From contig NC_068363.1 in the NCBI RefSeq assembly GCF_020536995.1, positions 6,675,598 to 6,739,597 on the forward strand: a stretch of DNA of 64,000 bases. Direction: 5' to 3'. Source of the DNA: Dreissena polymorpha. Lineage: Eukaryota; Mollusca; Bivalvia; Myida; Dreissenidae. The notes beneath the pieces were generated by a model, which was not told the origin of the DNA, did not search any database, and saw only the letters and a program-made list of their open reading frames with translations. Positions 48,368 to 61,700 of this stretch are shown one piece after another; positions within the stretch are counted from its first letter, which is position 1; every line of letters starts with the position of its first letter. Both the position numbers and the translations under genes were made by a program.

Positions 48368-48788
48368 GCATTGGTATGGCAAGTTAAGTTTAACCCGAGT
48401 ATTTATTAGACGCCCAAGATTACTTAGACATTCGGGTAATCAGTATAGATCAGATGCACTAAAACGCACTTATCCGATTGTATCTACGTCCGAATATAAG
48501 GCTACATCCATTATCTTGCATTATCAGAAGCCATCACACAATGAGCTTATTTTGACATAAATTGCCCACACATTACAAACATACTATACAAAATAATGAG
48601 TTGATAGTTACTTTGCATTTTGCTTAGAGCATTGTGGTACCACCCATCTGGTTCAGAAACGTTCAAAGTGGTTTTAACTGCTGCAAATTAATTTTCCACC
48701 GACTATCGCATTGAACGGAAACTAATATTTTAATGAGTTGGCTCTCGGCTCGGAATCAAAAGTGTATCCGAAGCCGGTCAAAAAGCTG

Positions 48789-48820
48789 TGCGCATGCGCA
48801 ATCAAAGTGACTTGGCACAG
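48789..48820 (+). promoter_or_regulatory. NRF-1-type palindrome and candidate first exon
   Basis: TGCGCATGCGCA (48789-48800) is a perfect NRF-1 consensus palindrome, frequent in TATA-less animal promoters. Twenty bases later GGCACAG/GTAAAT would serve as a splice donor. It lies between the divergent BTB/HTH gene (minus) and CUB gene (plus), both of which start coding after a spliced 5-prime UTR, so it could be a shared promoter. No transcript evidence. Confidence 0.35.
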
Positions 48821-49239
48821 GTAAATAATAATAAGAAAGGTAAGTTGCCTTTAAGTTCTTTATTGATTAAAGTCAAAGCCACATCTTTTTTCTTTTTAAC
48901 TTACATAAGTACCGATATAAGAATGACTTGTGTTCCAAAAGCAAAATAAATGCAGCCAGGTATATTCTCTTCATTTCACTTCTGCAAGAATGAAGTTCTA
49001 GATCTAGTTAAACTTGAATTTGACTTTAAGGAACAGGAAGTGGTACATTTTACATTTTAACTCTAGACATGAATGAAATCATTTTTATAGTTAAATGGGC
49101 GTTGTTCATAGTTGTTCTAAAGACATTTTAAGTCATTTTTTGTCACGAATCCAAAAGATAAAATTACACTGTGCGTATGGAAGCAATATAACAATAATAA
49201 TGAAGACTTATATACAGGCTATCGTAATGAGCTTCTAGT

Positions 49240-52030
49240 CAGGGGGCATGCTTATATGGGAGCTAACCGCGTTTAAGTGAGAAAGTTGTTGCAAAACTTC
49301 AAAGATGGCGTCGTTTAAGTGTTTTTGTGAAGGAGTAGCGATTATTTTCACCCGGTAAGCCAGTTTTTATTTATATTTCTTTTAAATGAATAAGCCCTTT
49401 CGGCTCTGCGGTGTTTGTGCTCCCCTTGGTTTTTTGTTTCAATACCGTAGACGTCGGAATAAAAAAGTTATTGAAGCAAAACCGTTGTTGTTTAATTTCT
49501 TGACCTTCGAGATGTTAGATGTCTGAATATCATTTTCTCTCATAATAAACAGTATTTGTGCATGTTTACAGAAAAATATAACATAAATCACGATTATTTT
49601 ACTATCCCAATGCATTTTTATGTCTATTGATCCATTCAATGCCGAATTATAACTGGTTAACCCCCATTTTTGGAACTAAACTTCCTTTTAAGCACATTTT
49701 GGGACCTGACTTCCAAATGATAAACAGCTCTTTCCTATGTTTTATGCGAAATAACTTTCGTGAATGAATTCGGCATTGATGCTAATGTTTTGGAAAACAT
49801 TTTCATTTTAGGAAATCAAGAGTTATCTTTTTTCTATTAATTGTAATATTATTAATTTTTATTATATTTTTTATCGCGTACTTAACTGTTAATAACGCTA
49901 ACATTTAACAGTGTAATTCTTACCTGTTTATTTTAACACATATGGACAAACTTGTTTTTAAATATGCATCAAACGGAATACTATGCCTACTAAACGGAAT
50001 ACCATGCTTACTATTTCCAGATATCAAGACGCCAGTTATATATGTTGAGGATGCCAAGATTAAAAAAGACGGCGTAACGAAGTGTGTACCGCTCTAGAAA
50101 GCGATAGGTACTTGAAAACCTACCAATCAAACAAAAAAGATTAAGTACCATGCCAAACAATCACATATACGTGCAATAAAGGTGTAATGAAAAACAGAAA
50201 AGGGTAAAACCGGTTTGATACTAGTATAAGGTTGATGTAACCAATGACTGTCATTTTTGCGATTCGGAATACATGAAGCAATTTGGAATACCTGACATCT
50301 GCTTAGAAAATGCATATTGGTGGATGTTTTTTTTTTTTTAAACTTAAATATTAATTGTTTATTTAATACAATGACATTTGACGCGTTTTACCATAACGAT
50401 ACTGATACATGTATATGACTTTGATGTGACACATTTTGGACGACCTTCTTTTAAACCAGTTCTGAGTTGGTCACTATATTATAATCGCAAAAAGTGAATT
50501 TGTAGTGGATATAAAGATTTGTGCAAATGCAATACACGATATGATTTCAGTAGAAGTGATCAATATATACATGTATTTTTTTCTTTTTTATACCTTTGTG
50601 AATACATATTATTAATGACTGTTGTATTGAGGGAATAAAGTATTGGTTCACTTAAAAAGATTATTTTGTTTGTTCCTAACATTGCCTTTTAATCGTAAGT
50701 AATGCTAATATGTCAAATGCATAACGAATTAAATCTGACCCAAATCTTTTTTTATTATGTATGTAAGTGCTTAATATAATTAAAAATTTATGCCGAGACA
50801 TCGTAGGAAGAAATGACGTAACACAGATAATGGTTTATTTTCATAACAAAGTTAGAAACTAGCATCATGACATATGCGGAACAAAACGTGTAAGTAAGTA
50901 CCACTAGTAGCAATTATATGTCAGACGTGTCTATTGTAGACTTTATAAATAAAACAAAAACACTTCAAACATCAGCTGTACATGTTTTGTTAGGTTCGTG
51001 TTTTTTTTATTTGCTGTTTTAGTCCGGCTCTGTTGAAGGATTCTTTCTTGCATATTCTACATTTAAACTGATGTGGTCCATGAATGGGGCATGGTATCTC
51101 AATCCTCTCCTGATGTAAAATTCCTCATTACATATACTGCAACAAAAGATGCACTTAATTTCGACCTTTAACCTGCATCATCTGAAAAGACAGTAAAAGA
51201 ATGGTTAAAAAAAAGTTCTAATCAGAATAAGGTCGACACGTCATAAAAAACATTAAATTAATTATAGTATAACTGAAAGGGCTGACAAACGTTCTATTAT
51301 ATCGTACATCAGCCACCACACAACCCATCTTCTTGAAAATAGGTGAATTGATTCAGTTGGTCAGCAGGTTTTTCATACAGCATTATTATTATTCTACAGT
51401 AAGTAACATGATTAAGAAAACACTTATATTGCACCACGTAACATGCTATAAAACTATAATACTGAAGTGCACATATAAACATCATTTAAGATGGGTAGGT
51501 ATATCATGTCAAGCTCTTTTACATATGAAAGAGCTGTTTGTCATTTGGAATTTAGGTCCCAAAATGTGCTTAAAAGGAAGTCAGTTCCAAATAAGGGGGT
51601 TAAACCAATAATGTTTGCCAATAAATTAATTATCAGTGATAAAACGGCGTCGGTAGAATGGAATAATCATGATTTTATTTATATTTTACTGTTTACGTGT
51701 GTCAAAACTGTGTATTATAAGAAAAAATGATATTTGTACATCCAATTTATCGAATGTCCCGTAAGAAGACAACAGATTTGTGGACGGTTTTCCTTCAATA
51801 ACTTTTTTATCCTGAAGTCTACAATCTTGAAACAAAAAACCAAGGTAGCACAAACACCGGAGAGCCAAAACGGCGTATTCATTAAAAATAATTATAAATA
51901 CAAAGGGGCTTACCGGATGAAAAAATCCTCCCTTCCTTTAAGAAAATCCAACAAACGACGCCATCTTTGAAGTTTTGCAACAACTTTCCCACTTAAACGC
52001 GGTAAGCTCCCGTATATGCATGCCCCCCTG
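49240..52030. mobile_element. Long-inverted-repeat element B, 2.8 kb
   Basis: Starts CAGGGGGCATGC and ends GCATGCCCCCCTG, flanked by CTAGT on both sides (49235-49239, 52031-52035). The arms (49240 to about 49745 and about 51510-52030) are roughly 500 bp and clearly more diverged than those of element A. Each arm carries AAAGATGGCGTCGTTT followed later by CCGGTAAG, resembling a short first exon with its donor. The centre holds a relic of C2H2 zinc fingers (51020-51165, minus). Confidence 0.75.
51018..51170 (-). pseudogene. C2H2 zinc-finger relic inside element B
   Basis: The minus strand reads CSICNEEFYIRRGLRYH, one finger-like unit. In the neighbouring frame it reads HQFKCRICKKESFNRAGL, the start of the next. 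The two lie a normal finger spacing apart but in different frames, so one small indel separates them. It may be part of a lost transposon protein or a captured host fragment. Confidence 0.45.
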
Positions 52031-52321
52031 CTAGTGCATTCCCCCTACACACACTGCTACTGCCTTTCCCTAGCTGCTAACCCCTCCAAAAACCATCAAA
52101 ATTGTCAATCGTCCACTCCCTTTCTCGTTTTGTTATTGTGTATAACAAATTTTGAGTGATTTGGGAGTGGGGTTGCAGCTTGTGGGTCCAGACGGTAGCA
52201 GCTAATGCCAATGGCCTGTGGACTCATACTGAAAATACATTTCGTTAAAGAGTAATTATCATTTGAAATTGATAAAACTGTACAGCAAAACACAACAACT
52301 GAATTTCATGAAACAATTTAA

Positions 52322-52395
52322 TGAACCTGATGGCCAAGTGCTTAGGGCATTAGCCTTTTAATCACAAGGGTTCTGGTTCAAACCAATTTTGGGTT
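52322..52395 (+). ncRNA. tRNA-Lys-like SINE head or pseudogene
   Basis: TGGCCAAGTGCTTAGGGC resembles an A box, CTTTTAATCA an anticodon loop with UUU, and GGTTCAAACC is a canonical B box; a T-run follows downstream. The stems pair poorly, so a working tRNA is unlikely. Confidence 0.45.
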
Positions 52396-52703
52396 GAATT
52401 GTTTTATTGCTTTTCTTTTTTTAATTCTATTCTTATAATAAGACTGGAGCCTTTTTTAGTTCAAATGTTGACATTTTTTAATGTTAAGTATTTAAAAAAA
52501 TCCATATTCTGTGAAAAATCAAGTTTAAACCTTTATGTTCAATTTATGTCTTATAGAGGTTATTTAAAAAGTAAATTATAATATTTAGATTCATAACAAA
52601 TTTAAATACATGTATGTATTTCATGTATTTTTTTTTAATTACAGATTAAAATACAGGGACACAGAATCAGAAATCTGGAATAGAGACACCAGTTATCTTC
52701 AAC

Positions 52704-55700
52704 ATGTCACATATCTTTACCTCTTCACTTCTTACTTGTATGTTTGCAATGCTTGCTGCACAGAAAATGTCAGGTAATTAAAAATTCGCATTCTGAGAAG
52801 TGTTGTTGTTCAGATATGTTTTTCTGAAAAAAAAACCCAAACAATTTAACATTTTGTTGAAAATAAAACTTAATTTTGATTGAAAGAAAACTGTTATGGT
52901 AAGTGCCATGTATTTCTTATGAAAACCCAATTTAACACTCAAATAAAAATAATTTCTTTGTTGTGATGTACATTTAAACAATATGCTTATGATGACAGAT
53001 TTGCTATGGTAACATCTGTTAAAAGTGTGACAGTAGTATCAATGTTCCATGAACATTTTATTTTCACTGTTTGAATTGGGGAAAATAGTAGTTGAACAAA
53101 CAGTTCAACAAAATAATATAATTCTACATGTATTTAATTTTATACGACAAAAATCTCATAAAAGATAAGTTAAAAAAAAATGTGTCATCATTTATTTGAA
53201 TCATTTAGTCCCTACGACATAATTATATGCTCTTTGAAACAGCCAACACATTTTAATTCTGTAAAAAGTAAAGAGGTAAACATGTTTTCAGCCATATTAT
53301 GAGTCTCTCTCCGGCAAAACTGGTTTTAATACATTTGGTATTAAGTTTCATCCCAGATTAGCCTGTGCAGTCTGCGTAGGCTTATCAGGGACGGAACTTT
53401 CCCCCCTAAACTGTATTTTCACAAGGATGAGTATTTCTTTAAAGGGAAAATACCATTTAAGGTTCTGAATTTACAGTTGTCTATATCTATTTCCATATTT
53501 GGTTATGGATTTACAATGTGTGCAAGATCTATTGCCATAGCTCACATTGCAGACTCAGTGGCTCGCAGCTACAGTCTGTGCCATGATGACCTGGTGCAGA
53601 TTGGTCAATCAGGAGAGCAGGGCACCATCTACTTCACAAGCGCAGGGAGACCAATCAGCTACTGTGTGCTCCGGTTCCAGGCTTGTAGCAGATGTCGGCT
53701 TCTCATCACCGCAGTGATTAGTAGACCATTTAGTTTTGATTGTCGCACAACAACTGATATGAACGATAATCTGCAGTGCAATCTGGGGTGAGATGATGTT
53801 TGATCCCGATTCTTGGAAAACTGGGCTTCTTGCATGTGTGTAGAGTGTTGTCCTAGATTAGCCTGTGTAGTTTGAACAGGCTAGTCAGGGACAAAACTTT
53901 CCGCTTTAACAGAATTTTCGGATTAAAGGAAGTCCCTTTTAAATGTTAATCCAGTCCACCTACATGTACTAAGGTGGAAAGTGGTGTCCTTGATTAGCCT
54001 GTGCAAACTGCACAAGATATTCTTCAACTTGGAAGACACTTTGCTCACATCCATTAAGCCCAGTTTTCCCATAGCGAGGCTCATTTTAATATCTTTATTG
54101 TTTGCAGTTGGTAATGAGAAATGTAAACATTTAAATTTTGATATTACTGTTTCATATGTTAGTAAATTGTATTTATTTACTAGTTTTTCCTTGCAAACTG
54201 GACTTCCTGAACATGCATGGACGTTATGCATTAATATTCTTCCGACTTTTATATGGTTTTATTATATTATAATAAATATTGTTTTGATATATGTCTTTGC
54301 TTGTACATGTTTGCGAGATTATTCATTAAACGTAGTGCTTTCGATGAACGTATCATTATTAGACTCTTTTTGACTGCGCAGGTGTGACTACCTGCACATG
54401 TTTGATAAGGACTACAAGTCCAACAAGACAGCCTTCATAGTCGACATGCACAACTCAATCAGGTTTGAGTCTGAGTCAAGTGAGATGTTCATTGGAATCT
54501 GTGCAACAGCATCCAGCTACTCATTCACTCTCAACTACACTAGCAAAGGTGAGTGGCTTTCAAATAGTGGCCAAAAGCTGTGTTCTGCGCTTAATGGATG
54601 TGTGTAAAAAGTTACAACATATTATCTTGTGCAGTTTGCACAGTTCAGGGATGACACTTTCCTGCTTACTGTGAAACCATTATTATTCGTCAGACATTAA
54701 TTTTCGCCTTTTTCGTCCTTCGACCGATGGACGAATTCAAGATCCGGACGAACAATCATGTCCCATATTTGAAACAAATAAGACTGAATTACCGTAGGCA
54801 TGAGGCATTTAAATCCAGCGTAATCCACGCATATACACAGGGCTCGAAATTAACACTCGCACACTCGCAAAATGTGAGAAAAAACGCTTGCAAGGTAAGT
54901 TATAAGCCACTAGTGTTTTTTGCAAATAAAGAAATAGTGAAAAAAAAACGAGTTATATTGCTTAATGCGTTCGACGGCGTTAACGCTAAACCGTAGGTCA
55001 ATTTTTTGAGCATCCGAATACCCATATGCAGAAGCGCGCACCTTATTTGTTGACTGGTATACTTTTAATACAGATACACAGATGGTATTGATACAAAAAA
55101 CATGAAACAGTCGACTATTCACACTCAAGTTAAATCCGGTTTTGACACAAAGGGGTGTTCATTATACAGTGTACTGACAACTGACATTTCCTGTAAAACG
55201 CGAATGCAATAAGGCTGTATCGAATGCGTCGACTTCGTTTAAGTATAATAGTGTTGATTAGCGCTAATTGTTAACAACTTTATTACCCATTGTGTGTATT
55301 GTGTTTTTCAGGGGTGTTGCAGATTATACGGCCTACACGCGGCGAATCCGGATTAAAGACAATACTATTTAACGCAATTAAAATATGACGATGTGTGATC
55401 AACATCTGACTGAAATATATTCTGCGCTTTGTTACAAATTAATAAAGAACATTTTGATTTGTGTTTAGTTGTTTGGTTTTATCTGCATCAACTATTTTTG
55501 TACATATACATAAAAACCCGTACCTTTGGTTTATTTACGATTTTTTCGCAACCCCGTATTACATGTATTACAAACAAATCGGGCGTGGTTTTTTTTCAAA
55601 ACCAGAAATGGACGAATTTAAGAGCGGACGAAATAGTCATTTTTATGAAAAGGGCGAAATTTTGTGCCGACGAAAATAAATGGTTTCACAGTATTTGGAA

Positions 55701-58700
55701 CTTTTCATCTGTGTTTGAAACTGGCCCCTTTTCAAAGGAGAGCAATATAGGGTCTTATTGTCCTTTTTTATGCCCCTCTTTGATATTGTTTTTGTAGATG
55801 TTGGTCGGTGGACCAGTTCGTTCCCGATCAATAACTTGTCAAAAGATTGACTAATCGGCTTCACTCATATTTCACATGTGCATTGGCCTTGGGCAGTAGA
55901 TGACCCCTATTAAAATTGGGGTCACTAGGTCAAAAGTCAATGTCACTGTCACAATAAGTATGAAAATCATTTTAGATCAATAACTCATTATCAAATTGAC
56001 CGATTGGCTTGATACTTCACATGTGCATAGGCCTTGGACAGTAGATGACCCCTATTGAAATTGGGATCACTAGTTCAAAGCCCTGTTTGGGGGGCATATG
56101 TCTCCGGCCGCGGAACTCTTGTATTTGTATTTGAGTTCGTTCAATAGAGTAGCTCCTTCCTAAATATATTGCTTTCAAACTTTCATGAAAAGTTTGCACC
56201 CAAAATAAGTTGGATAATGGGCCAATAAGTGAAATGTTGATTGTTCCAACCTTCAGAGAAGCTGGTAACCAGGATGGGCACTGTGCAAGGTATTGGTTCC
56301 CTCCAGTCACCATTTTTTCCCTCACCTTACGCAACCAACTATGAAGTATACCGCTACTCCATCACCGGACCTGTTGGCTCATACATCACCCTTATGTTCA
56401 AGGACTGGAACCTGGCAGAGTCTAGCTCGTTTTATGTAAGTTTGGATGACCGCAATATGAGTCAAGTTATAGGAAAACTGGGCTTGATGCATGTGCGGTA
56501 AGTGTCGTCCCAAGTTAGCCTGTGCATTCTGCAAAGGCTTATCAGGTATGACACTTTCTGTTTTTATGGAATTTTGGGTTAGAGGACGTCTTTTTTCAAT
56601 GAACATGCAGTCTAGTGGAAAGTGTTATTCCGGATTAGCCTGTGCAGACTGCACTGCACACACTAATCTGGGATGACAATTTATGGTCATGCATTAAGCC
56701 CAGTTTCACAGAATGTGGATCATATGCAACTTAATGATATGGGAACATGTCTTCATCTGCTGAAGTAGGCAGCGGCTGCAAATGTGCGCAAGTTGAGAAA
56801 TAAAAATGAATGTGGCTTCAATGTTTTCTTTATTATAACCCAATTATAAGCCAGCAATTAAATTTCTAGTTTTTTTTGTTATTTTGACTAAAAAACTACG
56901 AAGACTTTGGTAGCCCTGTGGGTAATAGTATTTAACTGTTCACGTGCATAATGTATCAATTTAGTTTAGGTGCGCTCTGTCATTATTGGTCCTTTGAGAA
57001 GGGTTTGATATTGAAACGGTTAAATATTGATACTGATAGTTTGAAGCAGGAAGATAACAATACTGATACTTAACTGCCGATTTAAAAGAATTTCCTCTAT
57101 GTTTATATGTTATCTAATTAATTTCTTCAAATATTATGACACTGAAAGTTATGTTTTATTTTTTGAATTGATGATCGATTGAAAATTTATATATTTGGGT
57201 ATACATTTGCCATTCACTTAGGTTTGTGGAAATGTTTCTTAACATGTCTATTTGCCAGATAATAACTGAAAATATGAAATATTTTAAAACAAAAATTGTC
57301 ATAGCTAAGTGGATATGTGTTTGGAAGAAATATGCCACCAAACTTGTACAAACCTAGAGCTGAATGAACAAAAGCTCAACATATTTGCAGGTGATACATA
57401 TGTTCAATGCTCCTTTTGTATTTAGACATGGACTATGAGTTATCAGCACTGTACTTTTTTTACTTTATTCGGGTAACATAAATGGAAGTAATAAAGTTTT
57501 GTTTGTGTTTGTATATGTTAATAAATACGAAAAACAGACCCGTTTGTTTTATGAAACCATATTTTTTGAAGTTACTATTCAGTGTTGTAACACTACCCTG
57601 TACCAATGTCTACCCTAATATTTGAGGCTATACAATTTTCAAATAAATTATACAAACTTACAATTAATATGATAGTATTTATGCTGATGTAAATAAGGTG
57701 ATCATCAGTTTAAATCCCAGACGGGCCACATAACTTTTAACATAAATACATGTACTGTATAATCCTTTTTATTTGTGGGACATAAATTTTGTTGATTTCT
57801 TGGATTGACCGATCCACAAATTTAACCCTTTAGCAATTAGATGCATATTTTGATGCATTTGTAGTCCCTTCAAAAGTTGAATTTAATTAAAGACCTTTCT
57901 CACTAGACTCAAGTTTTAAAGGCTTCATTTCCAACCCTTAGATACTGATCAGCAACAAACAGCATAAAACCGGAACAGACTGCAAGTTACTCGCATAAGT
58001 CGCAGAGTCTGTTCTGGTTTTATGCTGGTTGCAAAAGCCATTTTCACTTTGTTTCATACGAAGGAAAGGGTTAACACAAGCACATCTGAAAATGACTGAT
58101 GTGAATCCTTCTTTTTTTTCCCAGGAACCTTTAATTGGTTGTTAAGGTCCCTGATTTTTCCCAAAATAAGAAATGCACAAAATTATGTTTCTACAAAGAG
58201 TAGTTAAAAACACTCATACACAATTTTAGCAGAAGAATATAAATGATTTTACAGTAAGTGAATTTGCAGTACTGGTTTACTGGTGAGATACATTGTTTAA
58301 AGTAAGAAAAAAAAAGATGAAAAATCCAGCAAATAATATAAAATTGGTATCATAAAATTAAGCTAGGCAATAAATATTTTGCGTATATAAAATGTATTTC
58401 AGTATAAATTTAATTGGAAATGAACTAAATTTAACAAAGGCATGGTATATTATCTAGTTACAGAGTTATATACCGGTACGTAATGAATATTCAAATTGAT
58501 TTCATGCTTTTAGTCTAATAGTTCCAAACTTGTTTAACTGTGTTATAAAACTTGTTATTCTATACTTCAAAATAATTGAGTAATTTGAAAAACATTGAGC
58601 CTCAATTTAACCCTTTCAGTGCGGGAACCGAATTTTGAAGGCCTTTGCAAACAGTTTGGATCCAGATGAGACACCACAGAACGTGGCGTCTCATCAGGAT

Positions 58701-61700
58701 CCAAACTGTTTGCTATTCTGATAGTATTCTTTGTAAAGAGTCAAAGAAAATGCTAATTTTACAAATTCAGCAGACGACATTTTAGCAGACGACAAATTTC
58801 CTAGCATGCAAAGGGTTAAGAAAATTTGGCTTAAAGCATGTGTTTAATGTTTCGACCCAGATTACGTCTGCAGCCTGCACAGGCTAATCAGGGACGACAC
58901 TTTCTTCCTAAACTGGATTTTTGCTTACTAGACACTTCTTTAAACTAAAAATACAGTTACCCCTGATTGGTCTGTGCAAACTGCAATGGCTACTATGAGA
59001 CGGACGACACTGTTCATATATTAAGCCCAATTTTCTCAAAGGGAGGCTCAGATACGATCCCCAGTGAAATCTAGTGCAGTGTTGATTGTTGGCTGTGTTT
59101 GTTCAGTTTCCAAACAGCAACTTCAAGATGCTGCAAGTTACAGGCACCGCAAATCGACCCTATGTGCAGTCAGACTTCAATAAGCTTGACTTTCTGTTTC
59201 AAACCGGAGTAGCTGGAATATCTGGCGAAAACAGGAATTATATTGGCTTCTCTTTGCAATACAACATAACCACAGGTACATTGTTTATAGTGGAAACAAT
59301 TGCAATTCTTTTGTGTAAAAAGTTCCGCCACTCTTACATTTTCCTTTGTTTATACATTTTTATGCCCCCGGTGGGTGGCATATAGCAGGTGAACTGTCTG
59401 TCAGTCCATCAGTCTGTGCGTCCGTCCGAAAACTTGAACATTGCCCATAACTTTTGTAATATTGAAGATAGCAACTTGATATAAGGCCTGCATGTGTATC
59501 TCATGGAGCTGCACATTTTGAGTGGTGAAAGGTCAAGGTCATCCGTCAAGGTCAAAGGTCAAATATATGGCTTCAAAGCGGAGCAGTAGGGGGGCCTGGG
59601 GGCATTGTGTTTCTGACAAACACATCTCTTGTTGACTTCCATTTTCTTACTTTTTATTGAAGGAATTTCTTGTTTGATTAGCAAATATGCAAAGGTTTTT
59701 TGGTTGTGATTGTTTATAATGTATTAACATTACTGCAATTTTTATTTACGTTTTTTTTCATCTTTTGATTGTAGACTTGGTTTTGGCTAGTGTGTCAACA
59801 ATAAATTGAATAAAGGACGCTGATAAATTATTTCATCAGAGTGTGCTTTGTTTTCAGATTGGGCCAACAGTTTTCCAGTGACAGGTAAGTTCAAGAACTA
59901 CAATCTTAGTGGGACAAATTAATGTCACCTGTGCACATGCGCAACAAACAAGCCATCAAATGTATATTTTACTGTCTTTTTGTCCCCTACAGGTTTCACT
60001 GGAGGGGACTTATGGTTTGCGCTCTGTCCGTCAGTCTGTCAGTTCGTCAGTCAGTCACATTTTTAAGGATCCTGCGATAACTTTAAAAGTTCTTAATATT
60101 TTTTCATGAAACTTGAAACATGGATAGATGGCAATATGGACATTATGCACGTCATTTTATTTTGTTCCTCTGTCAAAAATTATGGTTGCTATGGCAACCC
60201 AAATAAAAATAAAAAATCTGACAATGATGGAATTTCTGACAACGGTGGAGCCTGTAGGGGACAATATTTCTTGACAATAGCCTTGTTCATATTGACACAA
60301 GTATTTGGACTAGTTTTTTAAATATTGAAACATAAAGAAACTTTATTAAGTAATTATTATTTCACAAAATAGATCATCTGCTAACTAATATCTTAGAAAC
60401 ACAATTTTATGAAAGGATTAAATGAGATAGGTTGCCGCCTTGAATGGATGGCAAGTTCACACTTAGAAGTCAAATGACAGAAATCGTCAAGAGAATATTT
60501 TTGAGTCAGAATAAGAAATATGGGGCATTTTGCCCAAAAAGTGGAGTAGTTGTTGGCGTTTAAAATTGGAGAATTTTCTTAACTCTTTACCAATCAGATT
60601 TGCTTTTAGACATGTAAGTAGTCCCTTAAAAAATAAATAAAATATGAGACCTTTCTTCCTAGATTTAACTTTTAAAGGCTTCATTCCTAACCTTAAGATA
60701 CTGGTGAGCAGCAAACAGCATAAAAGCTGAACAGACTGCAGGTTGCTTGTTGGTTGTTTGCGTTTTATACTGGTTTCATATAGCCATTTTCCTTTTTTTG
60801 TTTTTAGAGGGAAAGGGTTTATCCTTGTCTATCCTGTAATTCAAGAAGGTTCACTATAGCATCGCCAAGGCATTGTCTCCCTTCTAGTATTGAAAGAAAA
60901 GATCTCAACAAATAAACATAAGTTTACAGATTCTAGAATATCTTAAAATATTTAAGATGTGCATGAGGCTAGTTTTCATCAGAATTGTCATTTACCCCAC
61001 CTATTTTTTTTTGTCTTATATATCACAATTGAGTGTAGGACATTAGCCCTTTGGGACATTAGCCCCTAGGACAAAAGCCCCTAGGACATTAGCCCCTTTG
61101 GTCATTAGCCCCCTAGGACATTTGCCCCTTAGGACATAAGCCCCTACCTATTTTAACATTCATTTATTAAGGTATTTAATTTCATCTTTTTTATAATTTA
61201 TGGAATTAATGGGTCATTTATATAAAAAAACAGCAACAAAAACACAATTTTTTTCTTGTGTACTGTAAGGTAATTTTAGACTTCTGGATGGTGTCAGAAA
61301 TGTTTGCAAAATAAATAGAGTCCAAAGAAAAAATAGTAAAGAAATTGTAAAAAAACACTAAAATTTATGTGTGTGGTACAAGCTATATATTGTTTGTATT
61401 TACATTTGAAATTAAAAAAATGGAATAAAAATGCTAACTTTAAAAAAAGTTTTGGACTTGGGGCTTATGTCCTAGCGTGCACTTTTTTGAAGGGCCTTTT
61501 GTCCTAGGGGCTTATGTCCTAGGGGCTAATGTCCTAGTGGGCTAATGTCCGTACCCCATCACAATTATGGCACATATTCACATTGAATATTATATAATTA
61601 TATTCCATAGTCTTGTAGTTGTGTATAAATGTAGATAGGATGATAATGATGTACAAACTGCTTTTCAGGTACAAAACAACAAGTCATAAGCAAAAAACAT

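Noticed and set aside
52322-52395. Functional tRNA-Lys gene
   Set aside because: A and B boxes are present but the stems do not pair well, so a SINE head or pseudogene is more likely.
53477-53552. Extending CUB exon 2 upstream to the open frame start at 53477
   Set aside because: That start leaves a phase clash with exon 1; the acceptor at 53551-53552 gives the right phase and a continuous protein.
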